Shown here piece after piece: positions 12,801 through 25,722 of a DNA stretch of 64,000 nt. A model generated the notes under the pieces. It was given only the letters and a program-made list of their open reading frames with translations, ran no database searches and was not told the origin of the DNA. Origin of the DNA: Limnomonas spitsbergensis (Eukaryota; Chlorophyta; Chlorophyceae; Chlamydomonadales); assembly GCA_037349105.1 (NCBI GenBank), contig JAYJMM010000041.1, positions 9,918,501 through 9,982,500 of the forward strand, read 5' to 3'. The position numbers and the translations under genes were made by a program. How positions within the stretch are numbered: the first letter of the stretch is position 1; each line of letters begins with the position of its first letter.

Positions 12801-15800
12801 CTACATGAGCACTGCCGAGATATCTAGCGCCGCCTCCAGCAGCCGCCGTCCCGCCGGTTGGCTGGCCTCCGAAGCATCATGCACCTTGCGCAAGGCCTCC
12901 TGACAGGGAAAAAGCAACGACATCATCATGAACATAGCCAAAATAATTCTTCCCGTGGCAGCCGCCTCTCAGCCAAACACTTGCCTACTCGATGATAAGT
13001 TCTCCTAAAAACATGCCCGGCTAGAAATATACGTAGGCTGTGCAATAGCAGTGCTTTATGCTAACATCTAACTTTCACCCTGTCAGTACAGGGTAGTGTC
13101 CTGATAAAGATATTAAGCTCTGGCACCTGGACCCTACATCTTACCTGCGCCCCCATATCTTTGGCCAGGCTGCTCATTTCCGCGTCCTCGTGACATAACG
13201 TGCCCAACGCCACCAGCGCCCTGCACAGATGCAGCAAGAGAAGAACCATGAATGTTGAAGCACCGTCAAGGGTTTTTGCTGGGGGTCATACACACTGCAT
13301 TATGGGGGTTCATATTTAAACCACAGCGTGATTGTTTGCCCGTGCGAAGCCTAATGGGGGAACTGGTTTAGTTCCTCTGTCTTAGGCTGCTGGTATGCAG
13401 TGTTGAAAGCGCGAAAAACGCATATTCACAGCGTTATGGCATCCACCAAATAGCATTCATCCAAAGCTCCTAATTCTCACTTGCCAGGTAGTTCTCAGGC
13501 AGCGTCAATGACTGCAACTTCTCACCTGAACACAGAGTCCCCATCGTCCATCGGAGCATTATTCAGCAACTCTATGAGGGCTGACAGCACCTGCATAAAC
13601 ATATGAAGCATCATGAGATACGTTCCAGAGGATCATCTGCCCATCAAAATGTCATCCATTCCGCACCAGTCAGCACACTCCAAGTTAGCATAAACAGGAA
13701 AAAGGCCGTACCATGCAGCAGGTGAAGGACTGCCGGGTTGTATCAGCATGCATGATAGGGAGGACGCACCATGCACCAGCACCATGCACCAGATCATGGC
13801 ATGCCGGGATCATATCTGTTTTGACGATCACCCTCCTCAGGTTAATGCTTGAACCCATGGTCTGAGGACAGGTCCCGTGGATGGGACCCTAGGAACAGCT
13901 TAGAACCAGAGGGGCTACACCAATAAACACCCATAATGAACACCCATCGCGGACATGGCCTCGGCCCAAGCTGCACCATTTCTTGTATCCTCAAGCCCCT
14001 GGGGACATAGCCCTCAGCCCTTCTTCAGTAACCCCTCCAGCTGAGGTCATCCTCAACAGCACGAATTCGTATTTATTTCAGTGCTCACCAGCACAACCCT
14101 TGGAGGACCACCGAGACACCACTGGGCTATGGGGACCAAGGATTTATCAGCCTACGGTCCAAGGCTGGAGCAGTTAGGCTTGCTGCACCAGGCTCGCTGC
14201 ACCAGGCTCCTCTGGCCATAAGTGGTGATGTGGCTGAAATTTAGCTAATGTGTGCTAAACTAGACATCGGCACTTACCTGCAGTTTCGTCTCAGACTGAT
14301 CTCCGGCTGATGACGACTTGCAGTGTACCGCATAGTTGTACAGCAGTGTCGCCATGCTGACACGTACTCCCTACAAGTGGGCAGTGTACACAGAGAGCGT
14401 CTCACAGCAATGAAGAAGTGGCCAGCTTGCGCCTCAGCCAACCAGAATTATAAGAATAATCAGTCAGAAAAGGAATGTCCTGAGTGGATCTAGACATATT
14501 GAGCCCTTGGAAGCGTGAGCTGCAACACACCGTTTGCTTTTGCATGCTTCAGCTATATACGAGCTTCGTCACAGCCTAGGGCTAAGGAGACTTCATGCAA
14601 CAAGCCATGATAGGTTAGCCACCGACCGTACGCCAGTCCAGTTTGGTCCCCATTGACCCAGTGGTGGCTGCCCGGCACCCAATTTTTCTTTTTTCGTGAC
14701 TCAGCTACATGCCAGCTACATGCCCACTGCTGGCCGGAGGCCCATCTGTGTCCAGCCTTGCTGCTTTGGTCAGCAGTTGCAGGCCAGTCCAGGTTTGGTC
14801 TTAATTGGGCCTGTGGCAGCCGCTGGGCGGCCTGCCAAAGTTGATTTAGCAGCTGAAAATATAAACACTACTTGCCCCCCGAAAGGTCATCTCACACGCA
14901 CTACAACAAGAACCTTGGCCACCCTAATGCCCCACATCCACAACTCAACGCGCCTTATTTGTCGAGGCGCAGCAGCTAGAGAAGCTGTCTAGTAGCTGCA
15001 ACCTGCCCTCGACCACGCAGGCCCGGGCGCAGGCGTGCTTGAAGCAGTTGCATGCCAGCCGCAGGCCCAGCTGCTGGTTGGCTGCCACGGCTGGCTCCGA
15101 AGACGCGGCAGAGAGGCACGCCATCAGGGGGCCTGAGGGATGATGGCAGACAGGGGTCAGGGGTCACAGGAAAATCAGAGCCGACTTCTGGATGGGTGCG
15201 CTGATGCCTTTACAGCATCAACACCCCGTCCAAAAGCCTTTCACAAACGGGCAAAAAACAAAAAAGAAGACAGTGCAGACCAGAAAGGCAGGTAAAGAGG
15301 CAACTTTAGGCAACCAGGTTCATGGCCAGCTCTCACCCAGAGCCTCATATCAACTGGCAAGCTAGGTGTCCTTGCATCTTCACCCTAGTTTTGATGGCAG
15401 GGAGCAGAGCCAATACGGGGCGTTGCGGCTCTTTGCCCTTCTCTTAAATACCGGTATCAAATTGCCGGCACCATCCTTGGTCGCAAGGCGCAAGGCTGCT
15501 ACGCTTCCTGCACTAATCCTACTACCCCACACACCCGCGATGATGTTAGGACACCCCCCCGACACCTGTCACGAGCGCAGACGCCCCTCCAATGTCCAGC
15601 ACGAACGCCCTGGCCACGTCTAGAGCCGGGAAGAGCTGAGCCCTCGGCCAGGCCAGCAGCTTAGCCAGCAGTGCCAGGTCAGCAGGCGTGAGCAACGTGG
15701 CGGCGGCCAACTTCTTTATCATGTCCTCGAGCGGGCCTGCTCATTGACGAGAGGAGCAGAGGCTGACATCAAATCTTGGTCCACATAACAAATATATTTA

Positions 15801-18800
15801 TTTCACTACGGTAGGCATTCAGGAAGAGCATGCAGATTTTGAAGGCAATCGATGAATCGATACAAGGTCCCTGATCGATACAGTACGGTAAGGAAGTCCA
15901 AATCCTGCGAAATGTGCCCTTCTTATCAGAAACTCCTCTTTATAGTGCTGCGTCTCTCTCAGGGTTTCCTTTTTGGTTCTCCGTTCTCTCCCGGTTCGAT
16001 CTGCCTGGCCCTTTTAAATGAGGCTATGGGTAGTTGTGTAAACTCTGTATTAACCACCCCAACCTGTGACCACATTCCTGGCCTGCTTCAGCCCTAGAGG
16101 GATCCGTTTCTTCAAAAACACAAAACAAATTGCTTGCACCTCCCACCTGTCTCCTCCCCTTGTGCCAGGCCCAGCCCTTCCTGCTGCAGTACCGCATTGA
16201 ATTCACGGAGCTTGCGCAGCACTGCGTCCACGTTCAGAGGGTTGTCGAAGGCGAGGTACACACGGGCTGGCACATGAAGGAGCCGGCCGGGGATGTAACT
16301 GCCTGCACCTCAAAAGAGTGGAAACGCAAAATGCGTTTACGAAACAAACACCAGCACTGACAGTCTAGTCGAGATAGAGGACTAAAAGTCACCCATATTT
16401 TTACGAAACACTCGGCTCCAAGGTCATCTCAGGCACCCGTGGATGTCCGCATGTTGAAGGGTACCGGGTTGAAGCCCAAATTCAAAAGGGGAGGATTAAG
16501 AGCGTGCAAGCACAGGCTGGGCGCACCTTATTCCTTTCTTCCTTTCTGAGCAGCTCAGCGTCAGTGAGTGCTGATTCCTATGCCTGCTCATTGCTCAAAT
16601 CAGTTAGCAATTCAATCATCCAACCACACATTGCCGGCGTGATTCATCCAGATAGGTATCCAACAAGCAAATGCATCAGCAGAAAGAGGGGCCTGAAAGG
16701 GGATGAGATGACCCAGAGAGTGGTACAAGGCCTGATACTAGGAACTCCTCCCCTCATCCTACAGGCATCGGCTCAAAACAGGTACCCGTGTGCTTCCTCC
16801 GTCTCCCCTCCCTCAGCTTACCCGCAGCCGTCGCCCCCGCCGCACCCCCTCTGCCGCCCCCGCCTCCGCCGGTGAAAGGATCGACGCCTCCACCTGTTGC
16901 TGAGAAGGCCGCTGGTGCCTGGAAGCTCCCGGCCCCTGGCCCCGCCATGGGTCTGTCCCCGCTGCCGCTGCCGCCTGTGAATGGGTCGACGCCGCCGCCC
17001 GTCACCGACATGCCCCCGAAGTTGGGCGCTGGGCCTGCCTCAGCAGTACGCTGAAGGACAAACTGGACGATCTGAATCCAAAGCAGGGTGGAGGGTCCAG
17101 GCACAACGGTCTGCAGGTGCCTCTATGGGTGCAGTGCTGCAGAGATATCCCCAGTACCAAATAGAAGGGGCAGTTTAGGATCACCTTCATCTTCTAGCCA
17201 ACTTCTACATGACCAACAAACATCAGGCACATGGCCTGCTAACATCAGGCACATGGCCTGCTAACATCAGGCACATGGCCTGCTAACATCAGGCACATGG
17301 CCTGCTAACATCAGGCACATGGCCTGCTAACATCAGGCACATGGCCTGCTAACATCAGGCACATGGCCTGCTAACATCAGGCACATGGCCTGCTAACATC
17401 AGGCACATGGCCTGCTAACATCAGGCACATGGCCTGCTAACATCAGGCACATGGCCTGCTAACATCAGGCACATGGCCTGCTAACATCAGGCACATGGCC
17501 TGCTAACATCAGGCACATGGCGAGGCCTGTTTGGCCATGGCCTTGTCCCACCCCAGGTTTCCTTGTCTTTCCTTCGTTTTTATATCAGTACATCACTCCT
17601 TTTGAATTGTTTCTGACTGCCCTGCCTAGCTCTTATGAGAAGGGGTGCCGGTATGGATTGGATGAGAAGGTGCTGCAACAGCAACATGGGTCCTCGGCTT
17701 CAATGGGGCATCAAAGTGTCCCGATGAATGTCAACACCGTAATTTGCTCCATGATCAACCACCTCCCTCAACCCAACGTGACTCATCCCTACTACTCCAT
17801 CCACAGCTGCGAAGTTATGGGTGGGCATCCCCCTCACCTATTCCCTGCCCCCTCACCTATTCCCTGCACACACCCCAGGGTAGCTCTTGAATGCATCTTC
17901 CTCACCTGCTCCCTGTACCCTGCTGGAAGGTCCTCTTGCAGCAGGAAACGGTCGGCCACAATGTACGGGTTCTCTCCTCGGTTACATGGTAGCTTGCGCG
18001 GGGGGGCGCCTGATCAGGAGCATCAGGGCCAGGGTGCAAGGCACTTGTTGCGCGGGGGAGCGCCTGGTCAGGACCATCAGGGCCAGGTTGCAAGGCACTT
18101 GCTGACGTGCCAGGGCCAACGCATCAACTCAATGGCTTTTTGAGAGGGTCAGGCAGTTCGAGCAGGAAGGACACAGACAGAGGACCGGCACAAATCGAGG
18201 AAAGGCAGGAATAATCTCCAGACAGGAATCTGAGGCCATCTTCACACCAAAGGCTTCACACTAACCTTGGACAGGTGGTTGCGTTCATATAGGGTCTAGG
18301 GCAACGCGCCGTTCTGCTCGTTTTCTTCTTGCTAGGGTTGGATTGTTTTCTTGAAGTTTGTAGTTCAGCGTGGCGCATGGCCCCCAAACCTTCTACGTCC
18401 ATATTGAACCCTGAATCCTGAACATGAGCAGTGAATCCCCCTTGTCCACATCAAGCACAAAGCCCATGTGCATCCCATCATGCAGCTTCTAACCCACCTT
18501 CCTCCTCATGCACTTTGAGCCCTAAACCTTACACACCTTCCTCCGCATCCACGTCAAAAACGAAGTCCCAGTGTTTCCCGTCATGCAGCTTCTGAGCACC
18601 GCCGCCGATCTCTCCCCCCTGAGGCGCCGCCACCACCTCCCCGATCATATCCCATTTGAACTCCTGCCAGAGGAGAAAGGTTTGAAATATGAGAAGATGT
18701 TTAAAATGGCTGATGAATGCAACATGAGGCAGATGATTTCAATTTGGAGAACCAGGGTCATGCCGTCATGCCCTCTCCACACGGTATGACAGCAGGGCAT

Positions 18801-21800
18801 GTCTTCTCATAGCATGAAGGCTGGGCATGCCTCTTCCCAAAGCATACAGGCTGTGATTGTCCCCCCCTCCCCCCCCACCCCCACACACGGCATGAAAGCT
18901 GACCCCCCTGGTCACCTTTGCATCCCAAGCATACGCGTTGATTCCGCCATTGGCCTCCTTGACCACCTTGGTTTCACCATCCTTAGCGCCAGGCTGGAGC
19001 AATGTGTGGGCCTCCACCACCTGGCATTCACACATTCAGGGCAAGGAACCCCAAGGCGAGATTCAGGATTCAGGTTTTAGGCCAACCCAGGACATCATAC
19101 AACGGGAAGGAGGCATCGTCCAGGGGGGACTGAGCGTCAATATACTGGACAGGCGATTCGACAGTGTGCCATGCTCCCCTTCAGCATTGAATATAGTATT
19201 TGCGATCGTGGCTGGTGCAAGATGAAGGGATATCCACTTTCCAACCAGAAGCGACAACTGCCATCAGTATATTGTATGCCTGTTTGCTAGCCTATCAGGC
19301 AGCCCAGCTCCTTCTTTCACTCCGTCCCCACTCCTTAACTCCAAGCGTCAAGCCGTCAACCCTGCCCCCCCTCAAACTCTGCTCCTATACATTCACTCCA
19401 GGTGACTGCCCCCCCCTGCTCCCCCCCCCCCGCACCTTCACCCCTGGTGGCAGCGCCGCCCCTGCTCCGCCCCCCCTCTCCTCCTCCGCCTTCTGCGCCG
19501 CAGCCATCCTCCGCTCATCCAGGAGACCTTGCAGGGCAGCAGCTATCTCCTCGTCTGCCTGACAGCAAGACAGGGGGCAAATGAAAGGGGGGGGGGGGGA
19601 CAAAATCCTTAGATCTGCGAAACACGTAAATCTTGAAAATCTGTGGGGGGGGCTGAAATCTGGGGAAAAGGTTGGGAAGAGCGAGCGAGATAGCCTCAGC
19701 AGTGCAGCAGTGCACCGAGAAAACAACAAATTAAAACTATGCGGAATGGTGCAGAATTACAGATCCAGGATGACTTAGCACACTTCACCAGGATTTCAGG
19801 TGCATCATGGCCAGCGACAAGGTGGGCCTGGTGTGGTAGTGTGGTACCATCCCTTGCTTGCAGCTTTGCAATATGAAGTCGCAGACCAGACACAGCCTCA
19901 TCATAATCAGCCCAGTGGAGGCCTCCTAGCCAACCCTGAAGGTGGTCAGGTTTACTCTTCAATGACAATGTCAGCAGACCGTGACTCATAGGGTGATACC
20001 CCCGGGCTACACCTTGAGCCGGGCCATTTTTTAACACCCAGTGCTGGGCAACTAAGCCGTTAGTCAGAAATCGTTTGAGCAATAATGGTCCCCTCCGGGT
20101 AAAAGTAGCTGATTTTGCCTGGAGATTACAGAGACTTAAATCCAGCAATGAAATCCAGCTACAAAATCCAGCCACCGTAAGGATGGCAATCGGCATAGCA
20201 TTGGTTACATCACACCTTGCGGTCCTGGTCTGTGGTCCACATCCTGGCCACTGCGTCTGAGCAGGCTGTCATCAGGTCCCCAACAGCAGTGAAGCACATG
20301 TCCCACACACAGCCGGGGTGGTCAATAACCTGCACAAAGGAGCACCATGAAGAAACATCATCTCGCCAGGTAAGAAACATTATTTCCCGATAAGAAAGAA
20401 CATTCTCAGATTCAAAAGACATTCCCGAGTAAGAAACATTTTGTGAAAGTGAATCCAAGTAGGTCCCCGCGAACCGTTGAGGCACACATGATATATCCCA
20501 CCCACCCACAGCCGGGATGATCCACAATCCCCACGTACACACACCATTTTCCAATGAGAACATCCCAGAAATGTTCAGCACTCCATCCTGTGTACAAACA
20601 CCTACTTTCAAGACAGCTGACAGGTTTCATACATCGGGCAGTTGATGATGAGCAGACCACACAATCCACAGCATAAGAGCCTTACAGGTACGCATTACGG
20701 CAGATGGGTGTCGGTTATTTGTACAGGCTTCCCACCTGCAGGCACTCGCCAGAGGGGCGCCAGATCCTGGCCGTACCATCCTCACTCCCTGAACACAGCA
20801 GTCGATGAAGAGGATTCGCAATTCAAGAAGTCATAAGGGAACAAAATCAGATCCTCACCACACAATCCTGCTCCCTAAACACAGCAGCAAATGGATTGTG
20901 TTCACAAATCAAAAGAAAGAAGACATCACCGATTTGCGAGGGTCAGCTGATATAGTAAGGCAGTCTGATTTTAGCTCATGTTAGCGGATCGAACGTAGCT
21001 TGACCCCTAAGCATTCAGCGCAGGCCTCTTCGCTATCCTAAGAAACACGGGCGGTGAGTTGGCACGACATACCAAACATGCCAGCAGCAACAGGCATACC
21101 ACTCCAGCTTCTATGAGAGGATGAGAGCAGGAGGGTCAAAGAGGCCACCCCATGTGATCCTGTCACATCAAACAGCATCTGGCTTACATCTCTAGCTCAC
21201 TAGCCTAAATGCCGGGCTCTAGGTACTTGAGACCTACCGGATAGGGAAGCGTGTTCATTTAGTTTAGAGGCGGTTACAACTTTCGGGCCCCATCTTAGGC
21301 TCTGGTCTAGTGGTGCGCTTGGCAAACAATTAAAAGAACAGCTATAGAACTCAGTCGACTAGGAGGCAGGGGTAAATCAGGGTGCGAGACATGCATGCAA
21401 GATACTGGGGCCTTCACAGGCTGCAGCCGCACCGCTGTCCGTGCAAGCTAGACAGAAGGTGCATACTAGTGAGAGACCTCTGGGAGCTCTTCATCCTCAG
21501 CCTGTACCTGCCGCCACCCAGCTTTTCCTGGCCAGAATATTCATTACTGCCCATGCCTGCTAGGCAGGATGTAGCGATACTCCAAATCCTCAACCCTCAA
21601 ACCCTGAGCCCGTACCTGACGCAACCAGACTCTTCTCGGCCAGCACCTTGACGGCATATATGATTGCCGTGTGGCCTAGGAGCTCAGCCAGTGTGTTGCC
21701 CTGTCAGGGGGGGGGGGCAGGGTTTGGGGGTTAAGGGTTTGGGATTGGGGGTTCAGGGTTAAGGGGTGAGGGTTCAGGGTTTGGGGGTGAAGAGTTTATG

Positions 21801-24623
21801 GGGCATGGTTAGAGGAGGTCGCCTGCTGGTCATGGTAACATTGGCAACACAGCTCCAGAGCGGTCCTACAAGAGACCCATCCAAACAGGTTGCAATTCCT
21901 GGAAATCCATGATACAGAACAACAACCTAGGCAAGTCGTCCTTACCGTTATTCTACACTCCGATCGAATCATGACAGACGAACCAACCCAGGAGATTGCA
22001 TGACTAGGATTTGACGGTGATGGCTGGCGTGTCTAGCTGTCCATCCATGACCCCTCACCTGCATGTCCCATACCCTCACCTGCATGTCCCATACCCTCAG
22101 GGTGAGGTCATGTGAGCCGGAGACCAAACCCACACCAGGGAACACTGCCAATGCCCGCACAGTGTCCGTATGGCCTCGCAGCGTGGCCGTGCACCTGCGC
22201 CAGAGCGTTGTGACAGATCCATGTAAAACAAACAAAGAAGTCGGTGGAAAACTTTAGGGGATGCCAGAATAATTACAAATTTGCCCTAGGCTAGTCGGGA
22301 TGGCCTCTCAGCATAGGGGTTGCACGTGTCACGAGTCACAAGACTGTATCACACCATGGTGCGCCTTTCAATGTCGAGGTTCTAGGTATAAGGTCCAGGT
22401 TTGTGTCAAGGTTTCCGCTGATTCTACAGCAGCGGCTGCATGCTCCACGAAGTGCTACTGAGAAGCAGGGTGCCCAGTGCTTGAATCTGCAAGTGCCTGA
22501 CAAGCCAAGAGAGACAATCAAAGCCTGACAGGCGGGGACGCACCCCCCCCCCCTGCACCACTGGCAGCGCACCTGCCCCCGCTCCACAGGCGTATCGTGG
22601 TGTCGCCTGATCCTGACAGAATGTCCCCTGTAGGCGTGACTGCCAACGACAGCACTGGGCCCTCGTGGCCCTCCAGCACATGGACGCTGCTGCCATCAGA
22701 GGGCCGCCACACGCGTACCGTCCTGCGGACAGGGGACGAAGCGTGGAAAAGAGGAAGTTATACGCTGCAGGATGCAAGGGTCAAAGGTCCAGCTATGCGC
22801 ACCATCCAGCAGGGTTGGAAGGGAGGGGTAAGTGGCAGTAGCCAGATGGATAGCATGGCCATATCATGGTTGAAGAGAAAGGGGGCTAGGGGGGCACAGA
22901 GATAGGCAGGCGAGCACTCAGGGCAGTAACGCAGCTCGCGGCTACAGCCACCTGAATAATATCAGCTCCTGGTCAGGCCTGTCAGCAGGCAGCCAGGACA
23001 CGTCCACCCAGGCCCCAGGACGAGCTCTCACTTGTCCAATGAAGCAGACACAATTTCCCCGGAGGGAAGCACTGCCACGGCTGCCACCTGGTAGGCATGC
23101 CCCTTGCAAGTCGCGATGGCTGCTCCGCTAACGGGGTCCCACACCATGACCGTCGTGTCCCTTGATCCTGGTCAGCAGGGTCACACAAAGTGGCTTCAGG
23201 TTTAGAAGCTGTGCAAGGATCCCGAACACCAGGGCACAAACCATGCATCTAGATATCTTAGTTATAAGTAAGAAAGCTGCAGCATGGCAGCCGCCGGTAC
23301 ATGGCAGCGGCGAAATCTACCTGGCCATGCATGGAGCATTGCAGACTGATGGCTGGTTCGTCACCTGCAACTGTCTTTTAATATCAACATTTCCACAATC
23401 CCTTCATACCCCCTTTCCAAATCAATCCACTACGCTTTCGGATCGTTCCTAGGCATCTCTCTTCTGGCTGTCTGACCCTTTGTCTAAAGATGGGCAAAGT
23501 CTCCCGGTTGGCCATGACGAGTATTGAATCACATCCACTGCAGCATCCTCCCCCACCAGCCTGCAGTGCCCTCCCCTCTCATAACTGCAGCGCACTCCCC
23601 TCTCGCCACCCCTCTCACCTGATACAAGGGCCCCATTTGGCAGGGCGGCATCCACACCCGCCGGGACGAATGCGAGTGGTCCAACATAGTCCTTATGGCC
23701 GACCTGGACATCAAGCATTGGGGGACCGGAAGGCAGAGAGTGTCTGACAAACAGAGTAGGCAGGCAGAGCAGGCTACCATCAAGTGGTTCACACTTCAAC
23801 ATTAATGTGAATCACCTTCCACAGCACATGCCTCACATGGAGCTAAATTCCGGTTTTCATGACAAAGGCAAAGTTGAAGATATGGTTTGGGGACTACAAA
23901 TTGTGCAACGTTTTTGAAGTTAGTGCCCCAACGGGGCCTTTCGCCCTCTCATCAGTCTTGTCAGTACTCCTGCAGTCCTATCCAGGGGTCAGAAGCGCTT
24001 TTCGTCCTCCCTGGTCGCAGCGAGTTCACAACACCTCTCTGCTCTTTTTGTCTGCTCTGCTTGGACCTTTTGAATCAGGCTATTGGAAGGAAGTGCACCG
24101 GTAGATATCTTGACAACAATTATGCCCCACTGAGGGGAACTGCGAGTTTGCATCCAGGCCAAAGGGCTGGCTAGGTTGCTTCCATTATGCGGTCATTGCA
24201 CGAGAAAAGTACGCAGCATATAAATCATGGACGCTGCCGACACATGCTGCAGTCTGGGACGTGCAAGCAGCCCATGCGGCACATGCACGTTGCATGGGGC
24301 ATGGATGACTAGTAGGACCAGAGGGGAACTTAGGAATTGTTTCTCACCAATGTCATGAGTTGTGTGAACGTGTTTGGAGATTCCTCTACCCACGTCTTGA
24401 TGGTTTTGTCGCGGGACGCGGTCACGAGGCCAATTTCACATGACAGGCATCCGCGGATCTGAGATCAATTTCAAGAGGGGTTTCGGGCCATGTGCACTGG
24501 CGAAAAATTCTCGTCTGCAAGTAGACAAAACGGACACCAGGGCTCAAAAGGCATGCGCCAAACTCTCACATCCTCTTCGTGGCCCCTCAGCTCCGATAGA
24601 AGATGGAAAGCTTCGGATGTCAT
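12801..24623 (-). CDS. PLAA: PLAA/DOA1 (Ufd3) homologue, WD40-PFU-PUL
   Basis: Ubiquitin-binding cofactor of Cdc48/p97, acting in ubiquitin homeostasis and ubiquitin-dependent sorting in cytosol and nucleus. All 21 exons join in phase, giving about 816 residues (human PLAA has about 795): 24623-24570, 24458-24348, 23703-23619, 23167-23032, 22722-22573, 22194-22080, 21700-21616, 20788-20736, 20329-20216, 19558-19436, 19020-18916, 18663-18537, 18009-17906, 17071-16822, 16302-16147, 15736-15566, 15132-14954, 14370-14278, 13590-13526, 13220-13145, 12899-12801. The start MTSEAFHLLSELRGHEED matches the family N-terminus. Residues 1-301 are WD40 blades (GHKDYVG, GSRDTTVMVW, GSGDTTIRLW, GSHDLTLRVW, SEDGTARIW). 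The PFU domain lies at about 345-454 (WDFVFDVDAEEGAPP, LPCNRGENPYIVADRFL), then a Gly-rich linker with two VDPFTG motifs, then the PUL domain from about 540 (VYLAFDNPLNVDAVLRKLREF, RVSMATLLYNYAV, ALVALGTLCHED). The donor of the exon ending at 14954 is uncertain: a GC donor there, or a GT donor 4 nt on with a shifted acceptor, gives the same length. Confidence 0.95.
14620..14880 (+). repeat. Dispersed repeat copy inside a PLAA intron
   Basis: Lies in the intron between the PLAA exons at 15132-14954 and 14370-14278. It shares CGTGACTCAGCTACAT with the copy at 61300, a following CCAGGTTTGGTC-like block, and an end of the form GGGCGGCCTGC, then TAGC(A/C)G(C/G)(T/A)GAAAA and ATAAACA. Non-coding and short (about 180-260 bp), consistent with a SINE or MITE-like element. 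Exact ends and target-site duplications were not resolved. Confidence 0.55.
17209..17520. repeat. 22-bp tandem repeat in a PLAA intron
   Basis: About 14 nearly perfect copies of ACATCAGGCACATGGCCTGC plus TA, in the intron between PLAA exons 18009-17906 and 17071-16822. Copies are almost identical, implying recent expansion. There are no spacers, so it is not CRISPR-like. Confidence 0.97.
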
Positions 24624-25722
24624 GGTGTGTGTATTCCTCTCTTAACGATGGTAGATCCGAACGGATGCCGTTGTCGGAGCAATGTTGTCGGATCGCTTCA
24701 CGCAAGGCGTAATGCTCAGGTGCGGACGGAAGGGTGGAGGGGGAGTGACAAATCCATGTTAATGACGACAAGCGACAATCGACAAGACGAGCCGATGTGG
24801 TGGGTTCAGATTGCGTTTGGACAACTATGGTAGTTTCATGAGTCAGGCTAAGCTAGCCTTGCTACTGCCTGTCGTAATTTGGTGCCCGGCTACAGGCACT
24901 GCTTTCCGCAAACTTCAAGTGAACGGGAAGCGGAGGGGAAGTGATCCGCAGAGCTCGTTCTCGCAGATATTCCTCAAGTAGCGCCTACGCAAATTAATTG
25001 CCTCGTTTCTTGTTGAGGGAGCAAGAGAACTTCGCTTCTGCGTATCAACCTCAATAAACACTTCCATCAATAATTGGACTCATCTGTTTTCCAGCGTGCA
25101 AAAAATCTGGCTGTAGGCTGGCATGCTTACTGGCATGCATCAGCAGTTTTAGTCAAGAGCGAAGAGAGGCAGGTTGATAGGTAGAAGATTCGACGCTGCT
25201 GACTGACATGGCACGTGAGGAGACACTGCACGACGCGCAGGGAAATAAGGAGCCCAGCTCTGATGAGGTAGGTACGAGGGGTGGGCTTCGCTAACACCGT
25301 GCAGTAAGCCAGTGCGGTCCTCAAGGGCAGAGGACCAGGCTTCATAGGAAATAGCTAGATTCAGGTGGTCAGGTGTCAGGCAGTCCTCTCAGTAGGCGCG
25401 GTTATGGGGCTAGGGGCCAATGCCAAGCCTAGTGGGCAAGGGCGGTGCTGCGGTGGGTCCATGCTGACGCGATGGGCCCGGACTGTGTCGTATCGGCATC
25501 CAGGTGCATACCTACCTATAGGTCATGTACAAGAAAAGGGTGCATAAATCTCACTGAAGGCATGCAAGGGCAGAGTTAGCTGCATGGTGCGGGCCTCTAG
25601 TTTGGGGGAGACGCACAGGGGTCCCATGCACATCATTCCCAAATCCCGACCCCACCCAATGGTACAGACTCCTTATCTGGATTTGTTTTAACAAATGACC
25701 TGCAGTATGCTACCGGTTCTAT
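24624..25722. other. Divergent intergenic region
   Basis: Separates the minus-strand PLAA start (24623) from the plus-strand gene beginning about 25723, so it presumably carries promoters for both. No conserved coding motif, TATA box or tandem array was recognised. Undetected 5' exons of the plus-strand gene could lie here. Confidence 0.45.

Noticed and set aside
17209..17520. Possible CRISPR-like array
   Set aside because: Pure head-to-tail 22-bp repeat with no spacers, inside an intron of a eukaryotic gene.
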